Below are positions 1 to 10,960 of a stretch of 64,000 bases of DNA, one piece after another. Under the pieces are notes generated by a model. That model was given only the letters and a program-made list of their open reading frames with translations, ran no database searches and had not been told where the DNA came from. Position 1 is the stretch's first letter. Each line of letters opens with the position of its first letter. The stretch comes from Euglena gracilis. Taxonomy: Eukaryota; Euglenida; Euglenophyceae; Euglenales. The translations under genes and the position numbers were made by a program. The stretch is taken from contig CP154956.1 of the NCBI GenBank assembly GCA_039621445.1, positions 70,585,349 through 70,649,348 on the forward strand. The letters are read 5' to 3'.

Positions 1-624
1 CCTCATTTCTGCCAGCGCAGCACCGGAGGAAAACTTTTTTCCAGTCGGGGAACCCTCGGACCAGGGGGGGTTCTACTAGTCCATTTTTTCCAGTGTCTAG
101 CAAAATGGCTAGCCAGTGGACCCCCCCCGGGGTCCTTAAGCAAAAGCCTGGTGGCTGTAGAATATGCTTGCGGAACATGAAGTTCAGATGAGGGGGATAT
201 GTGCTGTCAAAAGGTTAAGATAACTGGGATGGACTGCGTTATCAAACCGGGGGCCGTGGGAGATGGTTGACGGAATCGACCACCATGAGGACTGTGGGAT
301 CAGTGGCGGAAAGATGTGTGGATCGCCAGGTTGCCCATGTGGCCAAAAATGGCAAATGACTGTCAAGGGCGTTCTTCTCCTGGTTTGTTACAATTGGGTT
401 TCTGATTCATGCTGACGGCGTCCTTTAATTCCCAGTGATCATATTTCTTCCTCCCAAAAAAAGGTCCGGCTTATCATTTTCTTTGCAGTATTTTGGGCCA
501 TTTCACACTGCTCTGGCCAATGGCCTGTGTTCCGCCGAGCTGGTCCTGTCACCCGGTTTTCCTTGCTGCCTTTTCATGTGTTGCATTGCCATTGGCCCCA
601 TCGACACCCCCCCCCCCCCGGCAG
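1..624. other. Non-coding 5' end of window with one dispersed-repeat copy
   Basis: No frame here has the high third-position GC seen in the exons. Positions 95-157 carry a dispersed repeat (starts GTCTAGCAAAATGGCTAGCC) with a second copy at 53557-53616. Short C and G runs occur at 63-70 and 121-128. The missing N-terminal exons of the ADP-ribosylglycohydrolase gene could lie in a diverged form here or, more likely, upstream of the window. Confidence 0.5.
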
Positions 625-3600
625 TGCGCAGCGGCGGGGGAGGTGTGCCAGTACGACGTGGCATGCACCCTCGCCCGCTGGCCAGGGCCGGCCGAGAGGT
701 GGCCGCCACACCATCTGACCTCCCCCCCCCGTCGTGCTGTCCCCCCCCCCCCCGGCTCTGTGCCGAGCCCTGCGGGCGGTGCACGAAAGGGCTGCCGGCG
801 GTGGAGCACCGGCCCCCGGCCGAGGAGACACTCGACCCCACCGACCGGCGGGTGCTGACCCACCCCCGGGGCTGAGCGGCCTGGGGGAGAACCGGGCGGG
901 ACCCCAAAGACTGCTTTCCTAATTGGCCATTGTCGTCGGAGAGAATTGGCACACATTTAAAGGAGTTGAACAGTCATGGCATATTTTGGGACTTTTAGCA
1001 TCATCGTCCAGAACCACTCCCTGATCTTGACTCAACCGACTTAGTGGCTTAACTCAGTGACCAACTTAGAAACCAATTCAATGGCAATTTAGGAGCTGGT
1101 TGCACTCGCATCGCCGCCTCCGGCCGGTGCCGCCGAATCTCCCGGCCCACCACTCTTTGCAGCTTGGTTGCCTCTGTTTCGGATTCCCTCCTCCCCCGGC
1201 TGGAGTGGCTCGGGCTCCCGTTCGCCGCTCCGCCCCGCCCCCGGCTCTTTCCTGCGGGACCCGGCGTTCGCCGCGGACTGCGTGGTGCAGGAGCGTGGGC
1301 TGGCCACCGCCACCAACGGCGTGCTGCTGCGCGTCCTGTGCCTGGGCTGCATCGGCCCGGAGAATGCGGAGGTGCGCACACCCCGGTGGCTGCCATTGGG
1401 CCGACCCTTCCTGTTGTTGCTGGCATCCACTGCCCCCTCTTCTGCCCCGATGTTGCTGGTTAGCTTGATCCTTGTAAGGTCCAGGACATCTGTCTAGGGG
1501 GGCAAACAAAAGAATCGGTGGTGGAGTAAGAAAGAACACACAAGGAACACATATCAGGCTTTGGTCAGCCCCTGGAGGATGGAAAGGGGGATGCTCCATA
1601 TTTCTCCAGATTTTGGTTCCATATTCTCTTGGATGGCGCTTCCATGGTGTGGAACCTTAGACCACCAAACTCAGGAATTAAATGCATTGTGTGTGGGGTA
1701 CCAGCCTGGGCTTTTTTTTTGAACATTGAGTTCGTTGAATCTCGGCATCGCCCCCCTGGTGTGTGGTGGCCTTGGGGGATATTTGTGCTGTCTGCTTTCC
1801 CACCTTGCTCTGCATGTGCAAGATGATGAAGGGCCAGCGAGACCCTATTTCAATAATTTATTCCTTTTTTTTTTTAAGCCAATTCAGCATTGCATGGCAT
1901 TCTTCTAATTCTGAGTGAATTGCCTGTTTTTCCCTGCTTTGGAAGCGCGCGGACGGGGTCAGTTGCAATCTGCCCGAAGGGCAGCTGGAAACAGCTTTTT
2001 TGCTTTGATGGGTCCAAAAACGGGTCAAAAATGGATCGAGAATTGGTTGGCCAGCCAAGTTATGGGTCAAATGTGATCTTTTGGCACCCATTTCAACCTC
2101 CCGTCGGTCCCAGTTCCGGTTGGAGGGGGGGGGGGGCGGTCAGCCAGCAACCTTTTTCCAGGCAGCCCAAAATTTCCTGGGATGGACCTCAGGGGTGGGG
2201 GTTCGTCAAGCGACGCCCTAATTACTGTCGACCCAAGGATGGGCAGTATTCACCATTGACATGTTGGTCAGTGACAGCTTTCAGTAGGTGACAAAACGAT
2301 GGCTTGGGGGACATTCTCAGGGGTGGAGATCTGATCCCCTCCCTTTTGACTGCAAAGTTGCCTGGCGTTGCTGTTTTGCCTCAATCCTTTTCGTTCAGTG
2401 GGCTTTGCAGGCAGACCTTCAAAGCCCAAAGATACCATTTACGTCAGACGCAACATCACTAACATCATAAAAGGTCACAAAAAATTGAAGATTTGCTGTT
2501 GATGGGCACCAAGATCCTGGCACACTATTTTTTTTGTCCAATGGTTCTTTTTTTGTGGTCCCCCCAGGCCCCAGGGTTCCAAGTGACCATTGTTTTTTTG
2601 TATTGGGGGGGGCGGACCACCCCCCTCCTGGGGGTGTCCGACCACCCCCTCTAGGCTGGGGGGGGGGGGCTGGATCCCTAAAACCCAAAATATTTCCTCC
2701 CAGTGCTTCTCACTGGGGAAGTGAAGTTCTTTGGCCCTTTTTTTTTGTGTCGATCTTTGGAAAAAGTGCACCAAAAGCTCGACCTTTGGCTTTTTAAGCC
2801 CCCCCCCCTTTTTTTGGCATTTTGCATTGCATTTTTTTTTTGTTCAGGGAGGGGGGCCCACCCCCTCCTCCCCTCTCACGCAGTTCCCCGGCGACCCCCC
2901 AAGGGGGTTCATTAAGACGCCTGCTGGGTCTCTTCCGTCCCCCCCCCCCTCAGCTGGTGAAGTCCAACACGGAGCAAATGGTGCACTTGACCCACGGGCA
3001 CACCCGGTGCCTGGCGGCGGCCTCCGCGGTCGTCGCCGCGGTGAGGCAGCTCCTCACCATGGAAACTGTTGACCCTGACCTCCTGACCCGTGTGGCCTAT
3101 GAGGTCTCCCTGAGTCCCTCCCAGGTGGAAGGCTTGGGGGGGGGGAGTGATGCCTGAATTCGCTGCGATTTCTGCAATTCCCCCTTTCTCTTTTTGATCC
3201 CCAAGTGTGTTTTTTTTTTGGCTTTTTTGTTTGAAAGAAATGACAGTTCAAAAACATACATTGCATGAAAATAAAAATTCTGGAAGAGGATGGTTTTTTT
3301 CTTGCTTTATATTTTAATTTTTTTCTTGCTTTAACCATTCACTCCGGCTGAAAGGTGACCAAAAGTGCTGGGGTTCCTCCAGCGCTGAAGGCGCCTAGGT
3401 GCCAGCCCAGAAAAGGTTCATTTTGGCCAAATTTTGCACGCACAATTTTGGTTCCAGATCATATTGGTGCAGCTCCAGAATAATAGTCTGATGGTGCGGT
3501 GGTGCACGTGGCACAAGACAGTTAAAGATCCGTTCTGTGGTTTAAAGTGCAGGAAAAAAAGAGAATGTGCAGTACTGATTTATTGTCCGCCTGCCTGATG

Positions 3601-5048
3601 AGTGATTATTCTCTGTCACCCTTCGGCAGAGTGCTGCAGAATTCGCTGTGGACCCAGAGGCACTACAGCGCCATGTGGTGCCCAGCAGCCTGGATGACCT
3701 GGAGTTAGATGACTCTGAGGAGGCTGGTATGACCCGCGTGGTGCAAGCACATGCCGTTGGATGCGTGTGTGTCAGTCTGTACATGGCGTGTGCATGCAAG
3801 CAGGTGACGTTTATGTGCCGTGGCCACATTCGTTTATGTGCTGTGGCCACATTGGTGGGTTTGGATCAGGGTTTGGATTTTAATCAAAGATGTTTACCAG
3901 AAGTGACATCCAGTGTTCCTTTAGCAGTTGTCGCGCTCCCCCTGTTGCGCGCAGCCGCCGCCTACAAGGCGATGGGCTGTGGGATGTACTGCTTGCGAAC
4001 GTTTCCTGATTTCAAGACAGCCATCAGAGGTTTGCCGGGTAATGCGATGCAAACAGCTCAGGGGAGTGGGGGGGGCAGCCGCACCCGGCAATGGCCCAGG
4101 ACCGTTTTTTGTTTTTGTCGTTTTCATGAACGCACATTTACCGCAAACTGGGCGCTGCAAATCCCAGAGGCACCATTGGGGCTATTATAATTGCCATTTT
4201 TTGAGCACAAGATTGTGGCTGGGTTTTCTTCGAAGGCCGAACCAAATCCCGTTTGAACCTTTCCTGGATGGCGTGGTGGATGGCCTAACCCGAGGATGTT
4301 TCCTGACAGCCTTGCGGACACCAACCGCTGTTCTTGCGCCCGCCCCCCCCCCCCCTGCCATGTTGTGGCTCGGGGGCATTCTCCTCCGCAGCCGTCATGA
4401 AGGAGGGGGGCAACGCCGAAGTGAACGCCGCGGTCGCCGGGGCGCTGCTGGGATGTCGGCTCGGTGTGCGGTCGCCTCTCCAGGGGCGGTTCTGGGCTGA
4501 GCCAGGCTGGATCCTCGGGTTTGTTCAGAATGTCCAATTCGGGACCCCCCTCTTTTGGGTGACAAAACGAATGCCTGCTTAAGGGAATGGTTCATCCTCC
4601 CGGTCAGGGGTTTTTTTCAGTCTTGGACCCCGGGGGGGGGGGGAGGGACTCTTGGCATTTTTTCCCGCAATTTTGGCCGTTTTAAAGCATTTTTTTTGCG
4701 ATTTTTTTTGGCCATTTTCGGGGAAAATTGAGTGGGTCCCGGGACCCCCCCCCCCGGGGGGGGGCCTCCCCCCAGGGGGTGGGTGGGTAGGGGGATCCCC
4801 CCAGTCTCAAAAAAAAAAACCCCTCCTCCCGGTCCCAATGCCGACCTGTATTGTGGCTCACTCCCCCGTGACTGGGCAGACGGGGAGAGGGGTTGGGAGA
4901 GGGGCTGATGGGTTAGGCGGCTATCCCTCCCGTCCTCTGTGTCGCAGGGTACTCCCAGCTGCCAAAAGACTGGCTCGGGGACTTTCGACACCAGTCATTT
5001 GTGAAGTCGTCCTCCAAAGCGTTCCTCCGGCTGCTCCACCTGTACTGA
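625..5048 (+). CDS. ADP-ribosylglycohydrolase family protein, N-terminus missing
   Basis: Exons: 625-696, 768-872, 1246-1371, 2954-3124, 3630-3726, 3955-4038, 4392-4463, 4948-5048 (TGA 5046-5048). From the third exon on, every junction is GT-AG and the phases agree (0,0,1,1,1). The family normally removes ADP-ribose from proteins or related substrates with a two-metal centre. Family landmarks in order: a stretch like DxAxxLxxW (exon 1), VLTHP then FLRDPAFAAD (exons 2-3), ATNGVLLR (the family's NGxxMR region), LTHGHTRC, AYKAMGCGMYCLRTFPDFK, GGNAEVNAAVAGALLG, and YSQLPKDWLGDF near the end. The usual GGDxDT metal ligands read GGNAEV here, so catalysis may be lost or changed. About 275 codons are recovered; the N-terminal GDxxG/TDDT region was not found. 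The first two junctions lack GT-AG but share direct repeats (GCCGAG; GGCT). Family assignment is firm, activity is not. Confidence 0.85.
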
Positions 5049-6078
5049 GCAAACTATCCTGCCCTTGCGTCCGTCGGCTTGCCTGTCACATGGTCATTCC
5101 TGTTTCCAGTTAAGTATTTCTCTTTTTGGTCCCTGTTTTTTTTTTTTTTGCTTTGGTCTCTTTCCCCCCACAGAGGCTTTCACAGAGAGGGCTTTTATTG
5201 TGTTTTTTTTTTGGTTTGTGGAATCAGGGGTTTTCACCGGAGGGGACATGGGGTCCAGCTAACTGGCAGCTTTTCTCCAGCCAACAGCTCCTAGCTGGGC
5301 TACGGTCCCCCCCTCTGGGGGGGGGTCTGCTGAATTATAGTTAGGGCCAGCAATGCGCATGGGTGTGTATTGGACTTTTTTTCAGCCAAAATTACCATTT
5401 TAACCAAGTCACTAGGCATACAGCCAGCGTTGACATGCTGAAGCTGACCAACCCCTCCCTGTCCTGAGGTGCCTGAGGGTCCGCACAAGAGGCTTTCATT
5501 ACATTTGCCTGAAATTAGCCTTCATGGAATTCTGGCACGTTTGTTGCTGAAGTTGTGTCATCAACTTTGGCATATGAGTCAGCCCTTCTGGCGGGTTTGG
5601 AGGGGGTGTAAACAGACCACCCAGGAAGTCTGGTGCGGAGCGGAGGTGGGCCGACCCACCAAGTTCTCCCCCAGCTCCGCTATGTCAGGGGCATACCATT
5701 GCTTAAGGTGTGTCCGACCCCCTGCCCCCCGGGGGGGGTGATCGACCGGGGTTTCTTCCGAGTCTGACTGGTTTTTGGTTCGGGGGGGGGTGGGTGGGGG
5801 GCAAAGGGGACTCAACAGCCAAAGTTGCCCAGTGGGTTTCTGGCAGTCAACGCTGGAGGAGACGCACCGTTGGTGGTGAGACGCATGGTGGTGGAAGCAG
5901 TCTGGCCTAAGCGATTAGTCCAGAAAGGTCACCCACCACGCCTGGAACCAGGGGTTTATTTAAAGTCTTGGACCTACGGGGTGGGTGGGTTGGGTGACTC
6001 CGGCCGAGCCCCCCTCCCCCCCCCCCCCCCCGGGGGGGGGCCCCCGGGGAGGGTCCCCCTGGGGGGGGGGGGGAGGTG
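5049..6078. other. Intergenic stretch with dispersed repeats
   Basis: No convincing coding frame. Poly-T tracts lie at 5138-5150 and 5202-5211. The segment 5262-5352 matches 51786-51936 (shared core GGTCTGCTGAA followed by AGTT and GGGCCAGC), a dispersed repeat. A run of at least 14 C followed by 9 G (6007-6040) could form a C/G hairpin. A weak open stretch at 5839-5905 has mixed codon use and is not called. Confidence 0.5.
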
Positions 6079-6360
6079 TGCCACAGGAGGTTGGATCCGA
6101 AATGGTTGGCCGCGGCCTGACCGCGGCCAGACCGCAGTCGGCACAGGGGAAAAAATTTAAGTGTTTGGTTGGACCGCGGTCCAACCAAAGGGAAAAAAAA
6201 TTAAGTGTTTGGTTGGACCGCGGTCGACCGCAGCTGACCGCGGCCCAACCACGCCCGGTACACTGGTTGGACCGCGGTCAACCGCGGTCGACCGCAGTCC
6301 AACCATGACGAAGGAGGTGGTTGGCAGACGGTCGGCCGCGGCCGACCGTCAACCAACCAC
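6079..6360. repeat. Left array of CCGCGG hairpin units
   Basis: Repeated units open with TGGTTGGACCGCGG and close with CCGCGGTCCAACCA or a variant, each able to fold on itself (for example 6168-6188, 6210-6252, 6264-6305, 6318-6358). Two units are preceded by the same spacer (AAAAATTTAAGTGTT / AAAAATTAAGTGTT). Confidence 0.8.
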
Positions 6361-6382
6361 ACGTGCTGGCAAGTGTGCCAGC

Positions 6383-6455
6383 GGCTGAGTGGTACAGTGG
6401 TACAACTGTAGGTTCTCCGAACCTGAGGTCGTGGGTTCGAGCCCCACACCCATTC
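6383..6455 (+). other. tRNA-like body (Gly TCC-like), acceptor stem lost
   Basis: Box A TGGTACAGTGG (6390-6400) and box B GGTTCGAGCCC (6434-6444) match the RNA polymerase III consensus. Counting from T8 at 6390, the anticodon stem (6409-6413 with 6421-6425), a 7-base loop with TCC at the anticodon place, a 5-base variable region and the T stem (6431-6435 with 6443-6447) fall in canonical positions. The acceptor stem does not pair (GGCTGAG against ACCCATT), position 33 is C rather than T, and the D stem is imperfect. A run of six T follows at 6466-6471. This reads as a tRNA-derived SINE head or decayed tRNA rather than a working tRNA. Confidence 0.45.
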
Positions 6456-6699
6456 GATGCCGACCTTTTTTGGCGATCATGGAGCTTTTGTGGTTGGCCC
6501 GCGTCTGGGTCCAACTAAGTGCCTAACACCCACATAAACACCCTCAGATGGAAATCTTTGGTCGGTCGGGGTAGGTGGGTTTTTTGAGGGGGGCCCGGAG
6601 GGGTAAAAAAACCAATGATGAAACAGGGATTACATGAAAATCCTTCAGAAATGCAAGCACGAGAGGCAGAAAACTCCCCCCTCCACCCCCGTCCCAGCC

Positions 6700-7020
6700 T
6701 CAAATAACAAAATCCCTTCAGTGTTGGCAACATACTCGGGGGCTAAGTCGTATTTGTGGCCCACTTTGGCATCAGCGGGGGCTCGGGGGGGCTCGGCCCC
6801 CCCGGGCCCCCCCCCCCCCCCGCACCCCCGCCCCTCAAACAACAAAATCCCTTCTACGTTGGCAACATGCGTGGAGGGCTAAGTCCTTTTTGTGCGAAAA
6901 TTTGACATAGGCGGGGGGCTCCCCCCCCCCGCACCCCCCCCGCAAATAACCAAATCCCTTCTATGTTGGCAACATACTCGGGGGGTAAGTCGTTTTCCGG
7001 CTCACTTTGGCATGCGCATG
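6700..7020. repeat. Three tandem units of about 110-135 bp
   Basis: Starts at 6700, 6834 and 6942 share CAAATAACAAAATCCCTTC-like openings, then TGTTGGCAACAT or close variants, then GGGGGCTAAGTCGT, then a C-rich tail. The copies differ by point changes and by C-run length. Confidence 0.75.
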
Positions 7021-7060
7021 GGGGGGGCGGGGGGGGGGGTGGCGGGGGGGGGGGGACTGG

Positions 7061-7850
7061 GGCGTGATAAATTGGCCCCTACAAGGCACCAGCTGTCCCA
7101 AAGAGCCGCCCAACTAGGGTTAACACACATGGGGGGACCCGAGCGAGGCGCCGAAGGCGCTGAGCTAGGGTCCCCCCTTTAACCCCAGTTGGGCGGCTCT
7201 TTGGGTTCGCTGGGTACCTTGTAGAGACCAATCTAACAACGTTGAGCGGGAAATATTCTGCTGTTTGGACAAGAATCGCAACCCTAACCCTACTCCTTCA
7301 AATAACTTCATAAACTCTTTTTGGCCACAGTGAAGGAAAAAAACTGTTAATTTAAAAAATTAAAAAGAAGATCTAAAAAAATAAAACCAAACAATAAATA
7401 AAAAAACTTAAAATTATTTATTTTATTAATTAATTTAATTTCATTAATAAATTAAAGAATAAGAAAAAAGGGTGCACGTTGAATCGCGTGAAGTGTGGGG
7501 GGGGTGGGGGGGTTTCGGGGGGGGGGGAGGTGTGGGGGGGGGGGTGGGGGGGGTGACTGGGGCGTGATAAATTGGCCCATACAAGGTACCAGCTACCCCA
7601 AAGAGCCGCCCAACAAGGGTTAATACACATGGGGGGACCCTCGCTCGGCGCCTTCGGCGCCTGGCTCGGGTCCCCCCATGTGTATTAACCCTAGTTGGGC
7701 GGCTCTTTGGGTTCGCTGGGCACCTTGTAGAGACCAATCTAACAACGTGGAGCGGGAAATATTCTGCTGTTTGAACAAGAATCGTAACCCTGACCCTACT
7801 CCTTCAAATAACCTAATTAACTCTTTTTGGCCACAGTGAAAAAAAAAACT
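7061..7850. repeat. Tandem pair of foldback units, 500-bp period
   Basis: GGCGTGATAAATTGGCCC begins at 7061 and again at 7561. Each copy contains a long hairpin. In copy 2 the arms 7599-7640 and 7668-7709 are 42 nt and almost perfectly complementary, around a loop containing GGCGCCTTCGGCGCC. Weaker pairing extends out to about 7565 and 7745. Each copy ends with a telomere-like CCCTAACCCTACTCC or close variant (7271, 7786) and an A/T-rich tail. A third, truncated start (G-run part only) follows at 7998. Confidence 0.85.
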
Positions 7851-8017
7851 GAAAATTAAAAAAATTAAAAAAGATCTAAAAATAAATAAAAACTAAAAAA
7901 TAAATAAATAATACCTAAAAATAAAAAAAATAAAAAATCAATTTAAAATAAAAGAATAAATAAAATAAATAAATAAAAAGTAATTTTTTTAAAAAAGGGT
8001 CACGTGGAATCACGTGG

Positions 8018-8166
8018 CGTGTGGGGGGGTGGGGGGTGTGGGGGGGGTGGAGAGGTGTGGGGGGGTGTGGGGGGGGGGGGGGATGTGGGGGATGTGGGGG
8101 GGGTGTGGGGGGGGTGTGGGGGGGGGGGTGTGGGGGGGTGTGTGGGGGGGGTGTGGGGGGGGGGTT
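8018..8166. repeat. G-run tract (GTGTGGGGGG-like units)
   Basis: About 150 bp made of runs of 5 to 13 G separated by T, GT or GA on the + strand. It has many groups of four G-runs within short reach, so intramolecular quadruplexes are possible. Run lengths may carry sequencing error. Confidence 0.7.
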
Positions 8167-8268
8167 GCTGTACCTCGGCTTTTTTTGTGGAGAGGGGACT
8201 TGGCCTTGGCCTTGGTTGGACCGCGGCCAGCGGCGGTCAACTGGATTAGTGCATAGGTGATCAGTTTT

Positions 8269-8610
8269 GGTTGGACCGCGGCCGACCGCGGTCAGCCACG
8301 GTCCAACCATAGACAGGTTGTTGGTTGGGCCGCGGCTGGCCGCGGTCAGCCACGGTCCAACCAAAGACAGGCTGTTGGTTGGGCCGCGGCTGGCCGCGGT
8401 CGGCCGCGGTCCAACCAAGAGCATGTCTTTGGTTGGACCGCGGCTGACCGCGGTCCAACCAAGACATGCTCTTGGTTGGACCGCGGTCGGCCGCGGTCCA
8501 ACCACACACAGTCGCTGGTTGGAACCGCGGCTGACTGCGGCTGGCCGCGGTCAGCTGTGGACCAACCAAGGTTGGCGCGACGGTCGTCGACGGTTGACCG
8601 CCGGTCCAAC
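8269..8610. repeat. Right array of CCGCGG hairpin units with mirrored spacers
   Basis: Six clear units (8269, 8311, 8354, 8430, 8473, 8517) begin TGGTTGG and end CCAACC, with cores of CCGCGG and GGCCGCGG. Spacers are about 12 nt. The spacers around the unit at 8430 are reverse complements (AGAGCATGTCT and AGACATGCTCT), so that unit sits at the centre of a larger palindrome. Confidence 0.85.
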
Positions 8611-9182
8611 CATTTCGGGTCCAACCTCCTGTGGCAACCCCCCCCCCCCCGGGGGGGGTGGTCCCCCCGGGGGATGTAATTTTCGGCGGCAAATTTTTTT
8701 TAAAAAAGGATGCTATTTTAGCATTTTTCGCGATCTTTGGCATTTTCAGGGAAAAGTGAGTCTGTCCCCCGGGACCCCCCCCCCCCTGGTCTTTTAAAAA
8801 AACCTTGTCTGGAACTTCGCATAAAAAGGGTCGGCCAGGAATGGCTAAACTTTTACACCTGATGCTGAAGGCACCGGAATTTTTTTGGGATTTTTGGGGA
8901 AAAACCATTGATTTTGAGCCATCTTTGGCTGAGTGGCCAAAGTGATCGACCCCTGGGGGGGGGGTAGGAAGTGGGTGGCTGGTTTTTGAAAAGCGATTCA
9001 CTACTTTTTTGGAAGTGGAAAGTCACCCCTGGGCGGATTGGTAAGCAATGGTGTGGTGAGGGGGGCCGTCTGAGAGCCGGCCTGCCAGGCTCGTCTCGCC
9101 ACAGCGAGACCGCCTGACTCTGCTCTGCTGCTGGACTGCTCCTCCCGTCCCTCTGCACACTCAATCCCCACACGCTCGCGCG

Positions 9183-9345
<163 letters not shown>

Positions 9346-9559
9346 GCATGTGCCCAACGCCAAGGTCCATTGGGCCGGGAGGCAAGCAAATTCATCTCCT
9401 CAGAGCTGGGGGAAACGTGGGAATGCTTGTATGTGGCGGTAAAGTGGTGTGACCCCCGAAAACGACAGCCGAAGGAAGGGCAGGACCCGGGGGGAGGCAT
9501 GTTGTTTCTGAGCATTCTGAGCATATATGCACATGCGTATGCGTATGTGTATGTAATAT

Positions 9560-10345
9560 GTTGCAGCAAGGTTTGCTTGGCCCTCCCAGGGGCGAGTAAA
9601 ACCTCCAGGGGGGGGGGGTCGTGCGTCCACCGTCCCCTGTTTCGGTCCTGTGCTGCTGGAATGGTGCCGTATCCGGGCGAAAGGGGTCGGAGGGGGTGAT
9701 TCCGCGCTCAATTGTCGGGATCAGGTCAGGGTTTGGATTGGCGGAACGACAGGGGACACTTTTTAGGGACAAGTTAGGCCGGAAGTAGGTCGCCAAAAGA
9801 TTTTTGGGTCGCATTTCCGGCGTAATTTTACCGAAATTCGACCTAATTTCTGCCTAACTCGGTCGAAAATGCGGCCCAACTTCTCCCTAAATTCCTAAAA
9901 AGGAAGCCTTCCGGGAATCCGGTCGGAACCCTAACCTTATCCCAAAACAAAAACCCCGACTTTCCCCCGGGGTCCAAAGCGGGTGCTGCTGCACGACCCC
10001 CCCCCCCCGGAGATTTGCTCCCCCCGGGGGCCAAGTAAAATCTTGGTGCCATATATTGTACATACATGGCACCAAGATTTTACTTGGCTCCCACCCCTGG
10101 GGGGGGGGGGTAAGTAAAATCTCCAGGGGGGTCGGCGAAAATTTTTAGGTACTTGATGGAATGGGGTTAGGTTTAGGATTAGGCCTAATTTTAACTTAAC
10201 TTCTGGACAAGTGTTTGGTGAACAAGTAAAAGTTAGGCCGAATTCCTAACCCTAACCCTACTCCTTCAATGACGCAAAATAATTTTTTGACCCCCCTGAA
10301 GATTTTACTTGGCCCCCTGGGGGCAAGTAAAACCTTGCTGCCATA
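9560..10345. mobile_element. Foldback element with inner perfect palindrome
   Basis: The left cap 9560-9606 (GCAGCAAGGTTTGCTTGGCC) is the inverted counterpart of the right cap 10301-10345 (GGCAAGTAAAACCTTGCTGC). A perfect 23-bp inverted repeat lies inside (10030-10052 and 10066-10088, arm ATGGCACCAAGATTTTACTT plus GGC). Telomere-like CCTAACCCTAACCCTACTCC lies at 10246-10265. There are no open frames with coding character. Confidence 0.6.
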
Positions 10346-10877
10346 TATTCACATATATTTATATAGTTGTATGTAAATATTTGTATTTCTACAAATGCAG
10401 ACCCCTTGAGTCTCTAGCCCCCCCCCCTCAGTCAATAAGGAAACGAAATGTGCACGGTTTGCGGATTTGGGAGGAAGGACAACCCTCCGTCTACCTCTGT
10501 CAAAAGAAGGCTGCATACAGTTAACACACACACACAGGATGGAGGGATGGGTTGCTGCCTGGGCCTGGAGGGGTTTTGTTTGCAGCGTTGCCCTGCCGTC
10601 GACCCACTGCATTCGCCTGACAATTTGCCATGCCTGTGATTCCCGCACCATCCCACCCCTGCTCCGACATCACTGGAAGAGCCTGTGGGTTTCTCGACCG
10701 CTGGAAACAAAGGCCGAACCGCGGACTGCCCCCCCCCCAGGGACACCGGAAGGCATGGCCACCCCCCCTTTCCCCGCCCTGTGACCCCAGCCCTGTGCCC
10801 GACGCTGCGGGTGCCTCCCACCACCCCCAGACCTCCCTCCCTCCCTCCTCCCGGAAGCCAACCCCCCCCCCCCCCAG

Positions 10878-10960
10878 TGTATGTCCGCCCCTCCTCGCAC
10901 TGCTGGCCGTGGCCGAGGGCCCGGCCACCGACCGACCGACCTGGGCCAGGCTCCGCTCCC
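10878..10960 (+). CDS. Isolated candidate exon, unknown protein
   Basis: After a C-rich tract and CAG (10875-10877) one frame stays open with nearly all codons ending in G or C (contains LLALLAVAEGPATDRPTWAR). No clear GT donor follows and no family is recognised. It may be a real exon of an unrecognised gene or GC-rich non-coding DNA. Confidence 0.3.

Larger units (their letters stand above)
6079..8636. mobile_element. Candidate 2.56-kb composite element with inverted ends and hairpin arrays
   Basis: The ends are a 31-bp inverted repeat: 6079-6109 and the complement of 8606-8636 match at 30 of 31 positions (both begin TGCCACAGGAGGTTGGA). Similar C/G-rich sequence continues outside both ends. 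Inside, in order: hairpin array (6079-6360), tRNA-like body (6383-6455), three tandem units (6700-7020), two foldbacks 500 bp apart (7061-7850), a G-run tract (8018-8166) and a second hairpin array (8215-8610). No transposase-like frame is present, so if mobile it is non-autonomous. It could instead be two inverted copies of one short element trapping unrelated repeats. Confidence 0.5.

Noticed and set aside
503-956. Long minus-strand frames opposite 503-956 and 1049-1599
   Set aside because: High GC removes stops on both strands; the + strand frames carry the family landmarks and the third-position GC bias, the minus frames do not.
6383-6455. Functional tRNA-Gly gene
   Set aside because: The acceptor stem does not pair and position 33 is C, so it is called tRNA-like only.
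8269-8610. CRISPR-like array of palindromic repeats and spacers
   Set aside because: Repeats vary in length and core, spacers are about 12 nt and partly reverse complements of each other, the setting is eukaryotic and no cas genes are present.
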